Shown: positions 1 to 10,526 of the stretch, piece after piece
How positions within the stretch are numbered: the stretch's first letter is position 1
How the letters are laid out: each line of letters begins with the position of its first letter
Assembly (NCBI RefSeq): GCF_003051005.1
Contig: NZ_QAOW01000008.1
Span: 62,001 to 126,000 of the forward strand
DNA length: 64,000 nt
Direction: 5' to 3'
Origin: Rhodococcus sp. OK519
GTDB taxonomy: Bacteria; Actinomycetota; Actinomycetes; Mycobacteriales; Mycobacteriaceae
Notes under the pieces: generated by a model
Seen by the model: only the letters and a program-made list of their open reading frames with translations
The model's database searches: none
What the model was told of the DNA's origin: nothing
Made by a program: the position numbers and the translations under genes

Positions 1-238
1 CGGTCACTCGCACATAAGTGCCCATCGGCTCCACGCCCTCGACGGTGCCGACCGGAACGCCGAGCACCGTCACCTTGCTCCCCGGGTACAGGCCGTTGAC
101 GTAGGCGAAGTCGACGTGGACGGTCGTCGTGCGGTCGGTTCGCGCGAAGACGTACCAGGATCCCGCCGCGACGGCCGCCACCAGAATCAGCACCATGGCG
201 ATCCGGCTGCGTCGGCGGGACGGTGCCGGGGCGGTCAT
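1..238 (-). CDS. mceD: Mce family protein, MceD position (partial)
   Basis: This is the N-terminal 79 codons of a gene that runs off the left edge. The protein starts with a short basic stretch, then one hydrophobic segment at about residues 14-31 (an uncleaved anchor or signal), then the start of an MlaD/Mce domain with the typical LYPGSKVTVLGVPVGTV pattern. It is the fourth mce gene of the operon, so it fits the MceD position. Mce subunits are thought to form a periplasmic or cell-wall tunnel that delivers lipids to the YrbE permease. The start codon overlaps the stop of the preceding mce gene in an ATGA, which implies translational coupling. The family is clear; the subunit letter rests on order alone. 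Confidence 0.9.
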   Translation of the reverse strand, partial: MTAPAPSRRRSRIAMVLILVAAVAAGSWYVFARTDRTTTVHVDFAYVNGLYPGSKVTVLGVPVGTVEGVEPMGTYVRVT

Positions 239-1293
239 CGGCAGTCCTGCATCACACCGAGCGCGCACAGCAGATTGTCGGGGACGACAGCGGCCGGCGC
301 GGTCACATCGGTCCACGACCCATTGCCCGTCGCGTCGGTGGCAGCCCGGAGGGCTCGCGGCAGTCGCTCGAGCATCTGTCCGACGTGGTCGGCGTTGCGC
401 TGCAGGGTATCGGTGACCTGAACCAAGTTCGTCGTCATCTGCCCGAACTCCTCCTCGTGTTCGGTGTAGGTCGTCGCGAGTGTCGACAGCACCGAGCGCA
501 GGTTCTCGACGAGCTTGGTGAGAACCTCTCTGCGCACCGCCAGGGTCCGGACGATCGTCTGCGCATTCGCGACCGTCAGTGTCAGCGAATCACTCTGCCG
601 GGCAGCGAGGTCCGACAGAGAACGTGACATCGCCAGAAGCTGGTCGATCTGCTCGGCGTTCTGGGAGACGACGGCCGAGGCACCGCTGACGCCCGCGAGG
701 GCCCGGCTGACCTGTTCGGGATCGTCCGGCATCACCTCCGACATCGTCGTCATCATGGCTTCCAACGACTCCGCATCGATCTGTGTGGCCGCATCGGTCG
801 CGTCCCGGCTGACGTCGTCGAGGCTGTAGGGGACCGTGGTCCGGGCGAGCGGAATGACGTTCGCGGCAGGCTCGTCGACCGTCACGCCGGCGGGTACCAC
901 TTCGAGGTAGCGCTTGCCGAGCACCGTCTCGAGTCGGACGGTGGCGGTTGTCCGGTCGCCGAGCGGCTGACCGTTGTCCAGCCGGAAATCGACGCGCACA
1001 CGATCGCCCGCGAGATCGACCCCCTCGACGCGTCCGGCCGGGACACCCGCGACGTAGACGGGGTCGCCGTCCGACAGGCCACTCGCATTCGCGAGTTCCG
1101 CGGAGTACGGACTGGTCCGCGACAGGTACCACAGCTTCGGGACGCCGATGGCCGCCGCGAGGCCCGCGACCAACAGCACGATGCCGATCGTTCCGAGTGC
1201 GAGTGGAGTGCCGGATCCGGGGCGCCGCTCACCACGGAACACGAAGAGCCAAGATCCGACAAGAACGTCGATCACTTTGACCAGAAACATCAT
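235..1293 (-). CDS. mceC: Mce family protein, MceC position
   Basis: A 352-residue Mce protein with an N-terminal hydrophobic anchor followed by an MlaD domain (about residues 38-120) and a long helical region typical of Mce C-terminal domains. I chose the ATG at 1293 because a GGAGG lies 7 bases upstream and the stop of the preceding gene overlaps it. An open frame continues upstream to 1473, but that extension only shadows the preceding gene. It is the third mce gene of an mce1-type operon. Family knowledge: heterohexameric Mce tubes carry lipids such as fatty acids or sterols across the cell wall. The substrate cannot be read from the sequence. Confidence 0.92.
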   Translation of the reverse strand: MMFLVKVIDVLVGSWLFVFRGERRPGSGTPLALGTIGIVLLVAGLAAAIGVPKLWYLSRTSPYSAELANASGLSDGDPVYVAGVPAGRVEGVDLAGDRVRVDFRLDNGQPLGDRTTATVRLETVLGKRYLEVVPAGVTVDEPAANVIPLARTTVPYSLDDVSRDATDAATQIDAESLEAMMTTMSEVMPDDPEQVSRALAGVSGASAVVSQNAEQIDQLLAMSRSLSDLAARQSDSLTLTVANAQTIVRTLAVRREVLTKLVENLRSVLSTLATTYTEHEEEFGQMTTNLVQVTDTLQRNADHVGQMLERLPRALRAATDATGNGSWTDVTAPAAVVPDNLLCALGVMQDCR

Positions 1294-2336
1294 CGGCACA
1301 CCTCCGAGTGTGAGTTGCCGAAGATGTTCGCCTCGAGGTCGCCGGCCTTCAGAACGAGATTGCACAGGTAGAGGCTCACGAATCCGCCGTAGTCGCTGAT
1401 GCGGTTGACGCCGTCCGCGAACTGGGGCATCTTCGCGACGAACTGCTCGAAGGCTGTGGTGTCGGCGATCCACGCATCGGTCACCGACTTCAGATTCGTG
1501 ATCGATGTACCGAACGCGCCGTCCGACCGGGACAACGCTTCGGCGAGCGATGCGACGGCGCTGTTGCCGTCGTCGAGCAGTGTGGCCAGACTGTCGTTGC
1601 TCCCGACCACCGACGTGCTCAGGTCGCGCAATCCGGTGACGAGTTGCTCGAGTTGCGGTTGCCGCTGGTCTACCGATCTCATCAGCGTGTTCATATTGGT
1701 GACCAGCTGTTCGAACACTCCGCGCCGATCAGCGAGATCGGTCGTGAGAGTTGCGATCCTGTCGAGCAACGCCGACATGGCCGCACCCTGACCGTCGAAC
1801 GTCTCGACGAACCCGCGCATCAGCGTGTTGACCGCGGCCGGGTCCAGTGCGTCGAACAGCGGCGCGAACCCGTTCATCAAGGCGGTGAGGTCGACGGGCG
1901 GGGTGGTGCGTTCGATCGGGATCACACCGCCGGGCTCGAGAGCCTCGGAGGAGGAATGCAGCACCGGTTCCACCGCGGTGCCGTCCGGCGGACTCAGGGC
2001 CACGTACCGGGCGCCGAGCATGTCGCCGTAGCGGACAGCCGCAGTGGTGTTGCGATCGAGGGTGTGGTCCGCCGACACCTCGATCCCCACGACGGCCTTA
2101 CTGGTTCCTCCGCCGGCGGCCGCGAAGCCGATGGAGTCGACGCGCCCCACACGGACCCCCGACATCGTCACCGGATTTCCCTCGTGAAGTCCTTCTACGT
2201 CGGTGAATTCGACTGTGTATCTTTCGGTGTCGCCACGGACGGGAACCGACAGCGTGTTCGCGACCAGGGATCCACACACCAACCCCACCGCACAGAATCC
2301 GATCACCTTCACGATCGGGACCCATCCCACCTTCAT
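1290..2336 (-). CDS. mceB: Mce family protein, MceB position
   Basis: A 348-residue protein with an N-terminal membrane anchor (about residues 8-28), an MlaD/Mce domain around residues 35-115 (VTMSGVRVGRVDSIGF), and a helical C-terminal part. It ends with conserved-looking cysteines (YLCNLVLKAG and EVCR). It overlaps mceA by 4 bases and the following mceC by 4 bases, so all four mce genes are translationally coupled. Role by family: a structural subunit of the lipid-import tunnel outside the plasma membrane. Confidence 0.92.
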   Translation of the reverse strand: MKVGWVPIVKVIGFCAVGLVCGSLVANTLSVPVRGDTERYTVEFTDVEGLHEGNPVTMSGVRVGRVDSIGFAAAGGGTSKAVVGIEVSADHTLDRNTTAAVRYGDMLGARYVALSPPDGTAVEPVLHSSSEALEPGGVIPIERTTPPVDLTALMNGFAPLFDALDPAAVNTLMRGFVETFDGQGAAMSALLDRIATLTTDLADRRGVFEQLVTNMNTLMRSVDQRQPQLEQLVTGLRDLSTSVVGSNDSLATLLDDGNSAVASLAEALSRSDGAFGTSITNLKSVTDAWIADTTAFEQFVAKMPQFADGVNRISDYGGFVSLYLCNLVLKAGDLEANIFGNSHSEVCR

Positions 2337-3514
2337 CGGATTCGCACCTCCGTTCCCCGAACGAGGGGCCCCAGCATGAAAGTGGACGCTGGATTCTGCG
2401 AGGCTGCCGTCGTGTCACCCAGGAGACGGTCCCCGAGAACCTGCAGTGCTTGCTGTTCGTCAGCGCCGCCGTCGACGGTGACCGGTCCGCAATTGCCCAC
2501 CTGCGTTCCATAGCTGGGACAATCCGCTGCCGAGTAGGGCAGAGGGTCCGCAAACGTGGGAACCGCGGTGATGTCGAAGTGTCCGGTGGCAAACACCCGC
2601 CCGCCCGCGGCGCCGAAGGTACGTGCACGGTCGAGGGTGCCGACGAGTCCTGCGGGATTCGCCGCGGTGGTCGCCAGGATCGTGCCGGTGGCATCGAACA
2701 CGGTCACCACCCGTTGACGCTGCTCGCCGATGAACCCCGTGGCGACGGGCGCTAAACCCGCAGCGGCCGCGAAGGTCTCGTTCAGGGCATCGGTGTTGTC
2801 CACCATGCTCTGCGACACGCTCGCGGCGGAGGAGAGAGTGGCGAGCACGTCCGGTGCGGCGGTGTCCAACGCCTGCAACACAGTCAGGAACGCCGGAGTC
2901 GATTCGAGAAATGTCTCCACTGCCGGCGCCAGTATCCGTGATGCGCTGTCGAGTCGGTCGACGACTCGGCCCACCGTCGCGCCCCTGCCGTCGAGCGCCT
3001 GAGACAGCGCGGACAGGGCCACCTGCATCTTCTGTGGTTGCATCCGATCCAACACGTCGACGAGACGGGTGTACACCCCGTACAGGGCCACCGCGTCCGG
3101 CCCGGTATCCGCGTGCAGTTCGTCGCCGTCGGCCAGGCTTTGATCCGACCGCCGCGTCGGATCATCCACGAGCTGGATGTAGATGTCCCCGAAAAAGGTT
3201 CGCGGCACCACGCGCGCTGCGACGGCCGCGGGAATCAGATCGATCGAGTCGGCCTCGATCTGCAGCCGAACGATCGACGACTCGGTCCCCGACTCGATCC
3301 CGGAGATGCGCCCCACGTTCACCCCGCTGTACCGGACCGGCGCCTCACCGCTGATGAGCCCCGCCGAAGCCGGAATCGCGACCACCACCTCCGGATCACG
3401 CTGCAGCTGACCGGTACCCCGCAGCACCATGGCCGTCCCGGCGACCACCGCGACCAGGACAGCGGCCGCCCCGCGTAGCGCGAATGTGCCACGTCGCCGG
3501 GCGTACACGTCCAC
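2333..3514 (-). CDS. mceA: Mce family protein, MceA position
   Basis: A 393-residue protein with a hydrophobic N-terminal segment (about residues 14-30), an MlaD domain (about 38-120, with VRYSGVNVGRISGI) and an extended helical C-terminal domain. The start is a GTG one base after the yrbEB stop, which fits tight coupling to the permease genes. It is the first mce gene after yrbEAB, the standard operon position of MceA. The substrate is unknown. The fadD5-like ligase at the head of the operon suggests fatty or mycolic acids, by analogy with M. tuberculosis mce1. Confidence 0.92.
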   Translation of the reverse strand: MDVYARRRGTFALRGAAAVLVAVVAGTAMVLRGTGQLQRDPEVVVAIPASAGLISGEAPVRYSGVNVGRISGIESGTESSIVRLQIEADSIDLIPAAVAARVVPRTFFGDIYIQLVDDPTRRSDQSLADGDELHADTGPDAVALYGVYTRLVDVLDRMQPQKMQVALSALSQALDGRGATVGRVVDRLDSASRILAPAVETFLESTPAFLTVLQALDTAAPDVLATLSSAASVSQSMVDNTDALNETFAAAAGLAPVATGFIGEQRQRVVTVFDATGTILATTAANPAGLVGTLDRARTFGAAGGRVFATGHFDITAVPTFADPLPYSAADCPSYGTQVGNCGPVTVDGGADEQQALQVLGDRLLGDTTAASQNPASTFMLGPLVRGTEVRIR

Positions 3515-3515
3515 G

Positions 3516-4373
3516 TCAGACCCCCATGCCGGGGATCGTCGGTACCAGGCCCCACAGGGCGAACGTCATGAGCACGTCGAGTACACCGATCGCGAGAATC
3601 GCCGTGCGCAGGGCCCGCCCTGCCGCCTGACCGACGCCCGCCGGGCCGCCTGACGCGAAGTAGCCGTACGAACAGTGCACCAGCGCCACGACGCCCGCGA
3701 ACACGATCGCCTTGATCGCCGCGTAGACAAGGTCCACCGGTGACAGCGCAAGATGGAAGAAGTAGTCGTACGTCCCGGCCGATGCGCCGCCCCAGACGAC
3801 GATCACCAACCGGGTCGACAGGTAACTGGCGAGCAACCCGATCATGAAGATCGGCAGCACACACACCATCGCTGCCAGAACCCTGGTCCCGGCGAGGAAC
3901 GGTATCGACCGCACGGCCATCGAATCGAGCGCATCGATCTCGTCGGAAATTCGCATGGCGCCGAGTTGCGCAGTGAATCCCGTACCCACCTTCGCTGCAA
4001 GGGCGATTGCCACCACCACGGGCGCCAGCTCGCGGGTGTTCGCGATCGCAGACAGCATTCCGGAAAGAGTTGTCATTCCGACCAGTTCGAGACCACGATG
4101 AGTCTCCACGCCGAGCATCATCGCAGCGGCGAGCGACATCGCGAACACGATCCCGATAGTGCCGCCACCCGCGAGCACCGAGTTGGTGCCGAAGCTGACC
4201 TCGCTGATCTGCGCCAGGACGTGTTTGCGGTACCGCGTCGCGGCGTACGGGAGCGAAGCAACCGTCCGGCAGAAGAACGTGACATGACGACCGACGTCGG
4301 CGAGACCACCGAACACGGCGGACGCCGGTCGCACCGCGCGGCGCAACCGCACCCTGGTGTCGAATCCGACCAT
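3516..4373 (-). CDS. yrbEB: YrbE/MlaE-type permease, second subunit
   Basis: A 285-residue polytopic membrane protein of the MlaE permease family. Diagnostic stretches include the central region with NTRELAPVVVAIALA and the conserved MRISDEIDALDSM loop before the last transmembrane segments. The ATG at 4373 overlaps the yrbEA stop (ATGA); the longer open frame upstream only shadows yrbEA. By family, a YrbEA/YrbEB pair forms the inner-membrane channel of the Mce lipid importer, powered by an MceG/Mkl ATPase encoded elsewhere; no ATPase gene lies in this window. Confidence 0.93.
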   Translation of the reverse strand: MVGFDTRVRLRRAVRPASAVFGGLADVGRHVTFFCRTVASLPYAATRYRKHVLAQISEVSFGTNSVLAGGGTIGIVFAMSLAAAMMLGVETHRGLELVGMTTLSGMLSAIANTRELAPVVVAIALAAKVGTGFTAQLGAMRISDEIDALDSMAVRSIPFLAGTRVLAAMVCVLPIFMIGLLASYLSTRLVIVVWGGASAGTYDYFFHLALSPVDLVYAAIKAIVFAGVVALVHCSYGYFASGGPAGVGQAAGRALRTAILAIGVLDVLMTFALWGLVPTIPGMGV

Positions 4374-5182
4374 CAGTAGGCCCCCACTGCCGGAACGATC
4401 ACTGTGTACAGCGCCGACAGTGCGGTGTTCACGATGAACACGAGCGCGAAGGCCATCACGACAGCCTCGTTGACGGCATCGGCGACACCCCGGGGACCGC
4501 CCTTTGCATGCAGCCCTTTGAACGTCGCGACGAGCGTCGAGGTGAGCGCGAAGATCGCGGCCTTGACGAGTGCCATCACGAAATCCGACATCCGTCCGTA
4601 CTGACTGAACGTCGCCATGAACGTTCCGGCGGGCAAGTGCTGCACGAAGATGTGGTACAGGTAGCAGGCCATCACACCACCGAAAGTGACCATTGCACAC
4701 AGCGCGACGGATACCACCACCGCAGCCACCAGGCGAGGTGCGACGAGACGCTCGAGGACGTCGATGCCCATGACTTCCATCGCATCGATCTCTTCGCGGA
4801 TCTTCCTCGAGCCCAGATCGGTACAGATCGCCGAACCCGCGACGCCGGCCATCATCAGCGCGCAGACCAGGGCCGACGCCTGGCCCACGATGATGAACGC
4901 CACCACCGCACCCGAGTAGCCACCCGCACCGATTCGACCGGCCAGTTCACCAACCGATACCGCGACGAACACCCCGATCGGAATCATGAGCAGCAGAGAG
5001 GGTCCGGTGCTGACCCTGCCGATGAACAACGTCTGGTTCACCGTCTCGGCGAGGGACAGACGACCGCGCAGCACCGCACGCACCAGCGACACCAGCGCCT
5101 GCACGGAGAAGCCGATGAGGTACCCGCCCTGGAGCGCGACATCCTGCACCGGCCCCTTGGCGGTGGGTAACTCATAGGTCAT
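4373..5182 (-). CDS. yrbEA: YrbE/MlaE-type permease, first subunit
   Basis: A 269-residue membrane protein of the MlaE family with about five hydrophobic segments and the loop SRKIREEIDAMEVMGID, which aligns with the equivalent loop of YrbEB. It begins 73 bases after the fadD5-like gene on the same strand and overlaps yrbEB by one base, so it starts the transporter part of the operon. By family it pairs with YrbEB as permease of the Mce lipid importer in the plasma membrane. Confidence 0.93.
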   Translation of the reverse strand: MTYELPTAKGPVQDVALQGGYLIGFSVQALVSLVRAVLRGRLSLAETVNQTLFIGRVSTGPSLLLMIPIGVFVAVSVGELAGRIGAGGYSGAVVAFIIVGQASALVCALMMAGVAGSAICTDLGSRKIREEIDAMEVMGIDVLERLVAPRLVAAVVVSVALCAMVTFGGVMACYLYHIFVQHLPAGTFMATFSQYGRMSDFVMALVKAAIFALTSTLVATFKGLHAKGGPRGVADAVNEAVVMAFALVFIVNTALSALYTVIVPAVGAY

Positions 5183-5255
5183 GCGCCGGCCCTCCCCAGT
5201 TCCGTCTCACTCACCCGCCCGACGACGCGCCGCGTCCGCCGTCAGGCCCGCACGC

Positions 5256-6854
5256 TCACCCCTGCGCTACGGACGACTCTCCGCCCCGTAGTTCGCCCTT
5301 GACGACCTTTCCACTTGCATTGCGCGGCAGCGCTTCCACGCACACGACGACCTTCGGGTGCTTGTAGCGGGCGAGTTGCTCGTCGAGGAACGGCTGCAAC
5401 TCCTCGAGGGTCAGATCCTCGCCGACGTCGGGTCGCAACGCGATCACGGCCACCGGGATCTCGCCCCACTTGGAATCGGGGCGCCCGACCACGGCAGCCT
5501 CCAGGATCTTCGGATGGGCGAACAGGGCGTTCTCCACCTCGGCGCAGTAGATGTTCTCGCCGCCGGAGATGATCATGTCCTTCTTGCGATCGACCACGTA
5601 GACGAAGCCCTCGTCGTCCACCCGAACCAGGTCTCCCGAGTGGAACCACCCACCGTGGAAGGCGTCGGCGGTGGCAGCGGGGTTCTGCCAGTACTCGAGC
5701 ATCATCGTCGGCCCCCGGTAGACGATCTCTCCGACCTCACCGGGTGCGACATCGTTCATCTCGTCGTCCACGACCCGCGCCTGCACCGTCGGGATCACGC
5801 GACCGACCGATCCCAGTTTGCGGAGTGCATCCTCGCCGTCGAGCACACAGGTGATCGGTGACATCTCGGTCTGCCCGAACACCGCGACGTTGGACGCCTC
5901 GGGGAAGGTCTCCGCCATGGCGCGCAGAACCGTGTCCGACGCGGGCGCTGCACCCCAGGATATGCCGCGCAGCTTCAGCTTTCGTGGCTGCGCCTGCTGC
6001 ACCGCGCACACGGCCTGCCACTGCACGGGTACCAGGAACAGCGTGGTGACCTGCTCGTCCTCGAGCACGTCGAGGAGTGTGTTCGGATCGAACGCCCCGA
6101 CCGGGTAGATCACGGTGGTGAGCCCGAGCATCAAGGAGGGCGCCATGGAACCCAACGCTGCGATGTGGAACATCGGCGAGGCACAGAACCCGATGTCGTC
6201 GGACCGGTTCAGCTGGAAGGCACGAATGCACGTGAGCGCCTGCGCCTCCATGTTGCTGCGCGTGAGCACGGCACCCTTCGGACGTCCCGTGGTGCCCGAG
6301 GTGTACATGATGAGCGCGGGCGTGTCGTCCGGAATATCCAACGCCTCACGGGCGGTGCCGGCCTCGGCGATCAGGTTCTCGTACCCGAGCACGTCGCCCG
6401 CGGTCTCGGCGCCCACCGTGACGGACGTTTCCAGCGCCCCCGTCTCCGCGCGGACCGCGGCGGCGAGCGGGGCCAGCGTCGTGTCTGCGATGACAACCGT
6501 TGCGCCACTGTCGCGCACCAGGAATGCCACCTCGGGCACGGTCATTCGGAAGTTCACGGGCACCGCGATCGCACCGACCGCGTTACTCGCGAGGACGGCC
6601 TCGAGGTATTCGGGCCGGTTCAGCATGAGGATCAGCACCCGATCGCCGAACCCGATGCCGCGGCGCGACAATGCATCCGCGAGCCGCTCGACCCGGCCGT
6701 GGAGGGTCGACCAGGAAATCGACGCGCCCTGGAATCTCAACGCGGCGCGATCCGGAATCATCCGGGCATGCCGAGCGACCTGGTTGTTCCAATTGGTTCG
6801 GCGGGATCGCTGCGCCTCGATCGAGGCAGCGAGCACAGCAGCGGAAGTGACCAT
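5256..6854 (-). CDS. fadD5: FadD5-like fatty acyl-CoA/AMP ligase
   Basis: A 532-residue adenylate-forming enzyme. The ATP-binding P-loop MYTSGTTGRPKGA lies near residues 183-195, the hinge region with MIISGGENIY near 418-428, and the C-terminal catalytic lysine motif ASGKVVKGEL near 513-523. It should convert a fatty acid to acyl-CoA through an acyl-AMP. Its place immediately upstream of yrbEA matches fadD5 at the head of the M. tuberculosis mce1 operon, suggesting it activates the imported lipid. The ATG at 6854 has AGAGGA about 8 bases upstream. A mce1R-type GntR gene is not next to it, unlike in M. tuberculosis. Confidence 0.88.
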   Translation of the reverse strand: MVTSAAVLAASIEAQRSRRTNWNNQVARHARMIPDRAALRFQGASISWSTLHGRVERLADALSRRGIGFGDRVLILMLNRPEYLEAVLASNAVGAIAVPVNFRMTVPEVAFLVRDSGATVVIADTTLAPLAAAVRAETGALETSVTVGAETAGDVLGYENLIAEAGTAREALDIPDDTPALIMYTSGTTGRPKGAVLTRSNMEAQALTCIRAFQLNRSDDIGFCASPMFHIAALGSMAPSLMLGLTTVIYPVGAFDPNTLLDVLEDEQVTTLFLVPVQWQAVCAVQQAQPRKLKLRGISWGAAPASDTVLRAMAETFPEASNVAVFGQTEMSPITCVLDGEDALRKLGSVGRVIPTVQARVVDDEMNDVAPGEVGEIVYRGPTMMLEYWQNPAATADAFHGGWFHSGDLVRVDDEGFVYVVDRKKDMIISGGENIYCAEVENALFAHPKILEAAVVGRPDSKWGEIPVAVIALRPDVGEDLTLEELQPFLDEQLARYKHPKVVVCVEALPRNASGKVVKGELRGGESSVAQG

Positions 6855-7119
6855 CGAGGGTTCCTCTCGTGCGTGGCGGGTCCTCGCAACCTGAGCGGAC
6901 CCGTGGTTCGATGTGAGGCAGATTACATGTTATGAGCGGTTTTCATCGGAGATTTGTTAATCCGAATTCTCGAGCGAACAGCACCTGTGGCACCGAACGC
7001 ACTCAGAACGTCGACGTCGCCCACAGCGCCGATTTCCTGTGCTTTTCGGAGCTTGATCCGTACCCGCTGCCCGTTCGACGGAGAACTGAAACCATCGGAA
7101 GTAGATGCAGATTCCACTT

Positions 7120-9056
<1,937 letters not shown>

Positions 9057-9203
9057 TCATGTCGATCGTGCGGTTTGTCAACCCCTCCCGCACAGGCGAA
9101 TTGGTCCGGTCGAACGAACGAGAACGGGCGTGAAATCGGGGCCACCGCGACTTACCTGTCGGTTATGCTTCGGGCACCAGTCCCCTATGCGTCAGGAGGT
9201 TCG

Positions 9204-10526
9204 GTGGCGGAACGGACCAAGACCGGCACCCGCACCGGGCATGTTCGCAAAGACGTGCAGGGCGTGTCGAATGGCGTGTCGAATGGTGTGTCCAATGGTA
9301 TCTCCAAGGGTGTGTCCAAGGGCATGTCCGAGTCCGAGCCTCGGCGCAGACCCAAGAACCGGAAGGCTCAGATCGCAGCAGTGGCCGCGGAGGCGTTCAG
9401 CGAACGCGGCTACCACGGCGTAAGCATCGACGAGATCGCCTCGGCGGTCGGCATTTCCGGTCCCGCCCTGTACCGCCATTTCCCCAACAAGTACGCGCTC
9501 TTCGCTCAGGCGGCGTCGGATCTGGCCGCTGCACTCGACAGCGCCGTCGCGACAGACGATGCCGCGCTCGTCACGGACCCGGCGGAGCGCCTCGACCGCC
9601 AGATCCTCGCAGCGATCCGGACCACGGTCGCCAATCGGAGAACCGCCGGACTCTATCGGTGGGAGAGCCGCTATCTCGAACCCCGCGACCGTGCGGCCGT
9701 CCTGGGCGCGATCGACACTGTCAACCGCCATTTCGGCGCAACGCTCGAAGAGATCCGACCCGACATCTCCCATCGCGACTCGACGCAGATATGCGTTGCG
9801 ATCCTCGGCGCCGTCGGAAGCATCACGATCCATCGTGCAGCGTTGCCCGTTCGACGACTCGAGCGCCTCCTGCTCGACGTCGGTCGATCGGTAGCTCACA
9901 TCGAACTTCCCGCCGACATCGAACTCGGCGACGGACCCTCCCGAAACTCCGGAATCCCGTTGTCCAACAAGAGGGAGGTCGTTCTCCACGAGGCGATCCT
10001 GCTCTTCCATGCCCGCGGGTATCACGAGGTCAGCATCGAGGAGATCGGCCAGCGCGCCGGCATCAACGCCTCCGGCGTCTACCGCCACTTCACGAGCAAG
10101 TCGGATCTGCTGGCCGCCGCGTTCCATCGTGCAGCCGACCGACTGGCCGTCGCCGTCAGCACAGCCCTGGGCGATTCCTCCACGCCTCGGCAGGCCCTCG
10201 AGTCGCTCGTCGAGGTGTACGTGCGACTGTCGTTCGCACAGTCGGAACTCATGAGCGTGTACTTCGCCGAGATCGGCAGCCTTCCGGCGGAGCAACGCAC
10301 GAAGCTACGAAACACCCAGCGCCTCAACGTCGAGGAGTGGGCGCGACTGCTCGGCGAGATCCGCACAGAACTGTCCGTGGCCGAATGCCGGTTCCTGGTC
10401 CATGCCGCACTGAGCCTGGTGCTCGACGTCGGCCGGGTGATGCACTTCGAACCGACCACCGCCAACGAAGCGCGGGTCCAGGCCCTCATGCTCGCCACCC
10501 TCTTCGGCCGATCGAGCGCCACGTGA
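9204..10526 (+). CDS. Tandem TetR/AcrR-family regulator (two TetR units fused)
   Basis: A 440-residue protein holding two complete TetR units. The first helix-turn-helix is at about residues 54-99 (SIDEIASAVGISGPALYRHF) and the second at about 256-302 (SIEEIGQRAGINASGVYRHF), separated by a full-length helical domain of roughly 150 residues; a second such domain follows. The GTG at 9204 has AGGAGG 4 bases upstream. Residues 20-41 are a low-complexity run built on Gly-Val-Ser-Asn/Lys units. The gene is divergent from the NPD-like gene and overlaps the next gene (GTGA), so it probably controls the flanking catabolic genes. Confidence 0.88.
   Translation: MAERTKTGTRTGHVRKDVQGVSNGVSNGVSNGISKGVSKGMSESEPRRRPKNRKAQIAAVAAEAFSERGYHGVSIDEIASAVGISGPALYRHFPNKYALFAQAASDLAAALDSAVATDDAALVTDPAERLDRQILAAIRTTVANRRTAGLYRWESRYLEPRDRAAVLGAIDTVNRHFGATLEEIRPDISHRDSTQICVAILGAVGSITIHRAALPVRRLERLLLDVGRSVAHIELPADIELGDGPSRNSGIPLSNKREVVLHEAILLFHARGYHEVSIEEIGQRAGINASGVYRHFTSKSDLLAAAFHRAADRLAVAVSTALGDSSTPRQALESLVEVYVRLSFAQSELMSVYFAEIGSLPAEQRTKLRNTQRLNVEEWARLLGEIRTELSVAECRFLVHAALSLVLDVGRVMHFEPTTANEARVQALMLATLFGRSSAT
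9261..9332 (+). repeat. 12-bp tandem repeat inside the tandem TetR gene
   Basis: Six degenerate copies of a 12-base unit (first copy GGCGTGTCGAAT, the next identical, then increasingly diverged). Each copy encodes Gly-Val/Ile/Met-Ser-Asn/Lys/Glu in frame, near the protein N-terminus before the first DNA-binding domain. Because the unit length is a multiple of three, copy-number changes would alter linker length without a frameshift. Confidence 0.85.
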
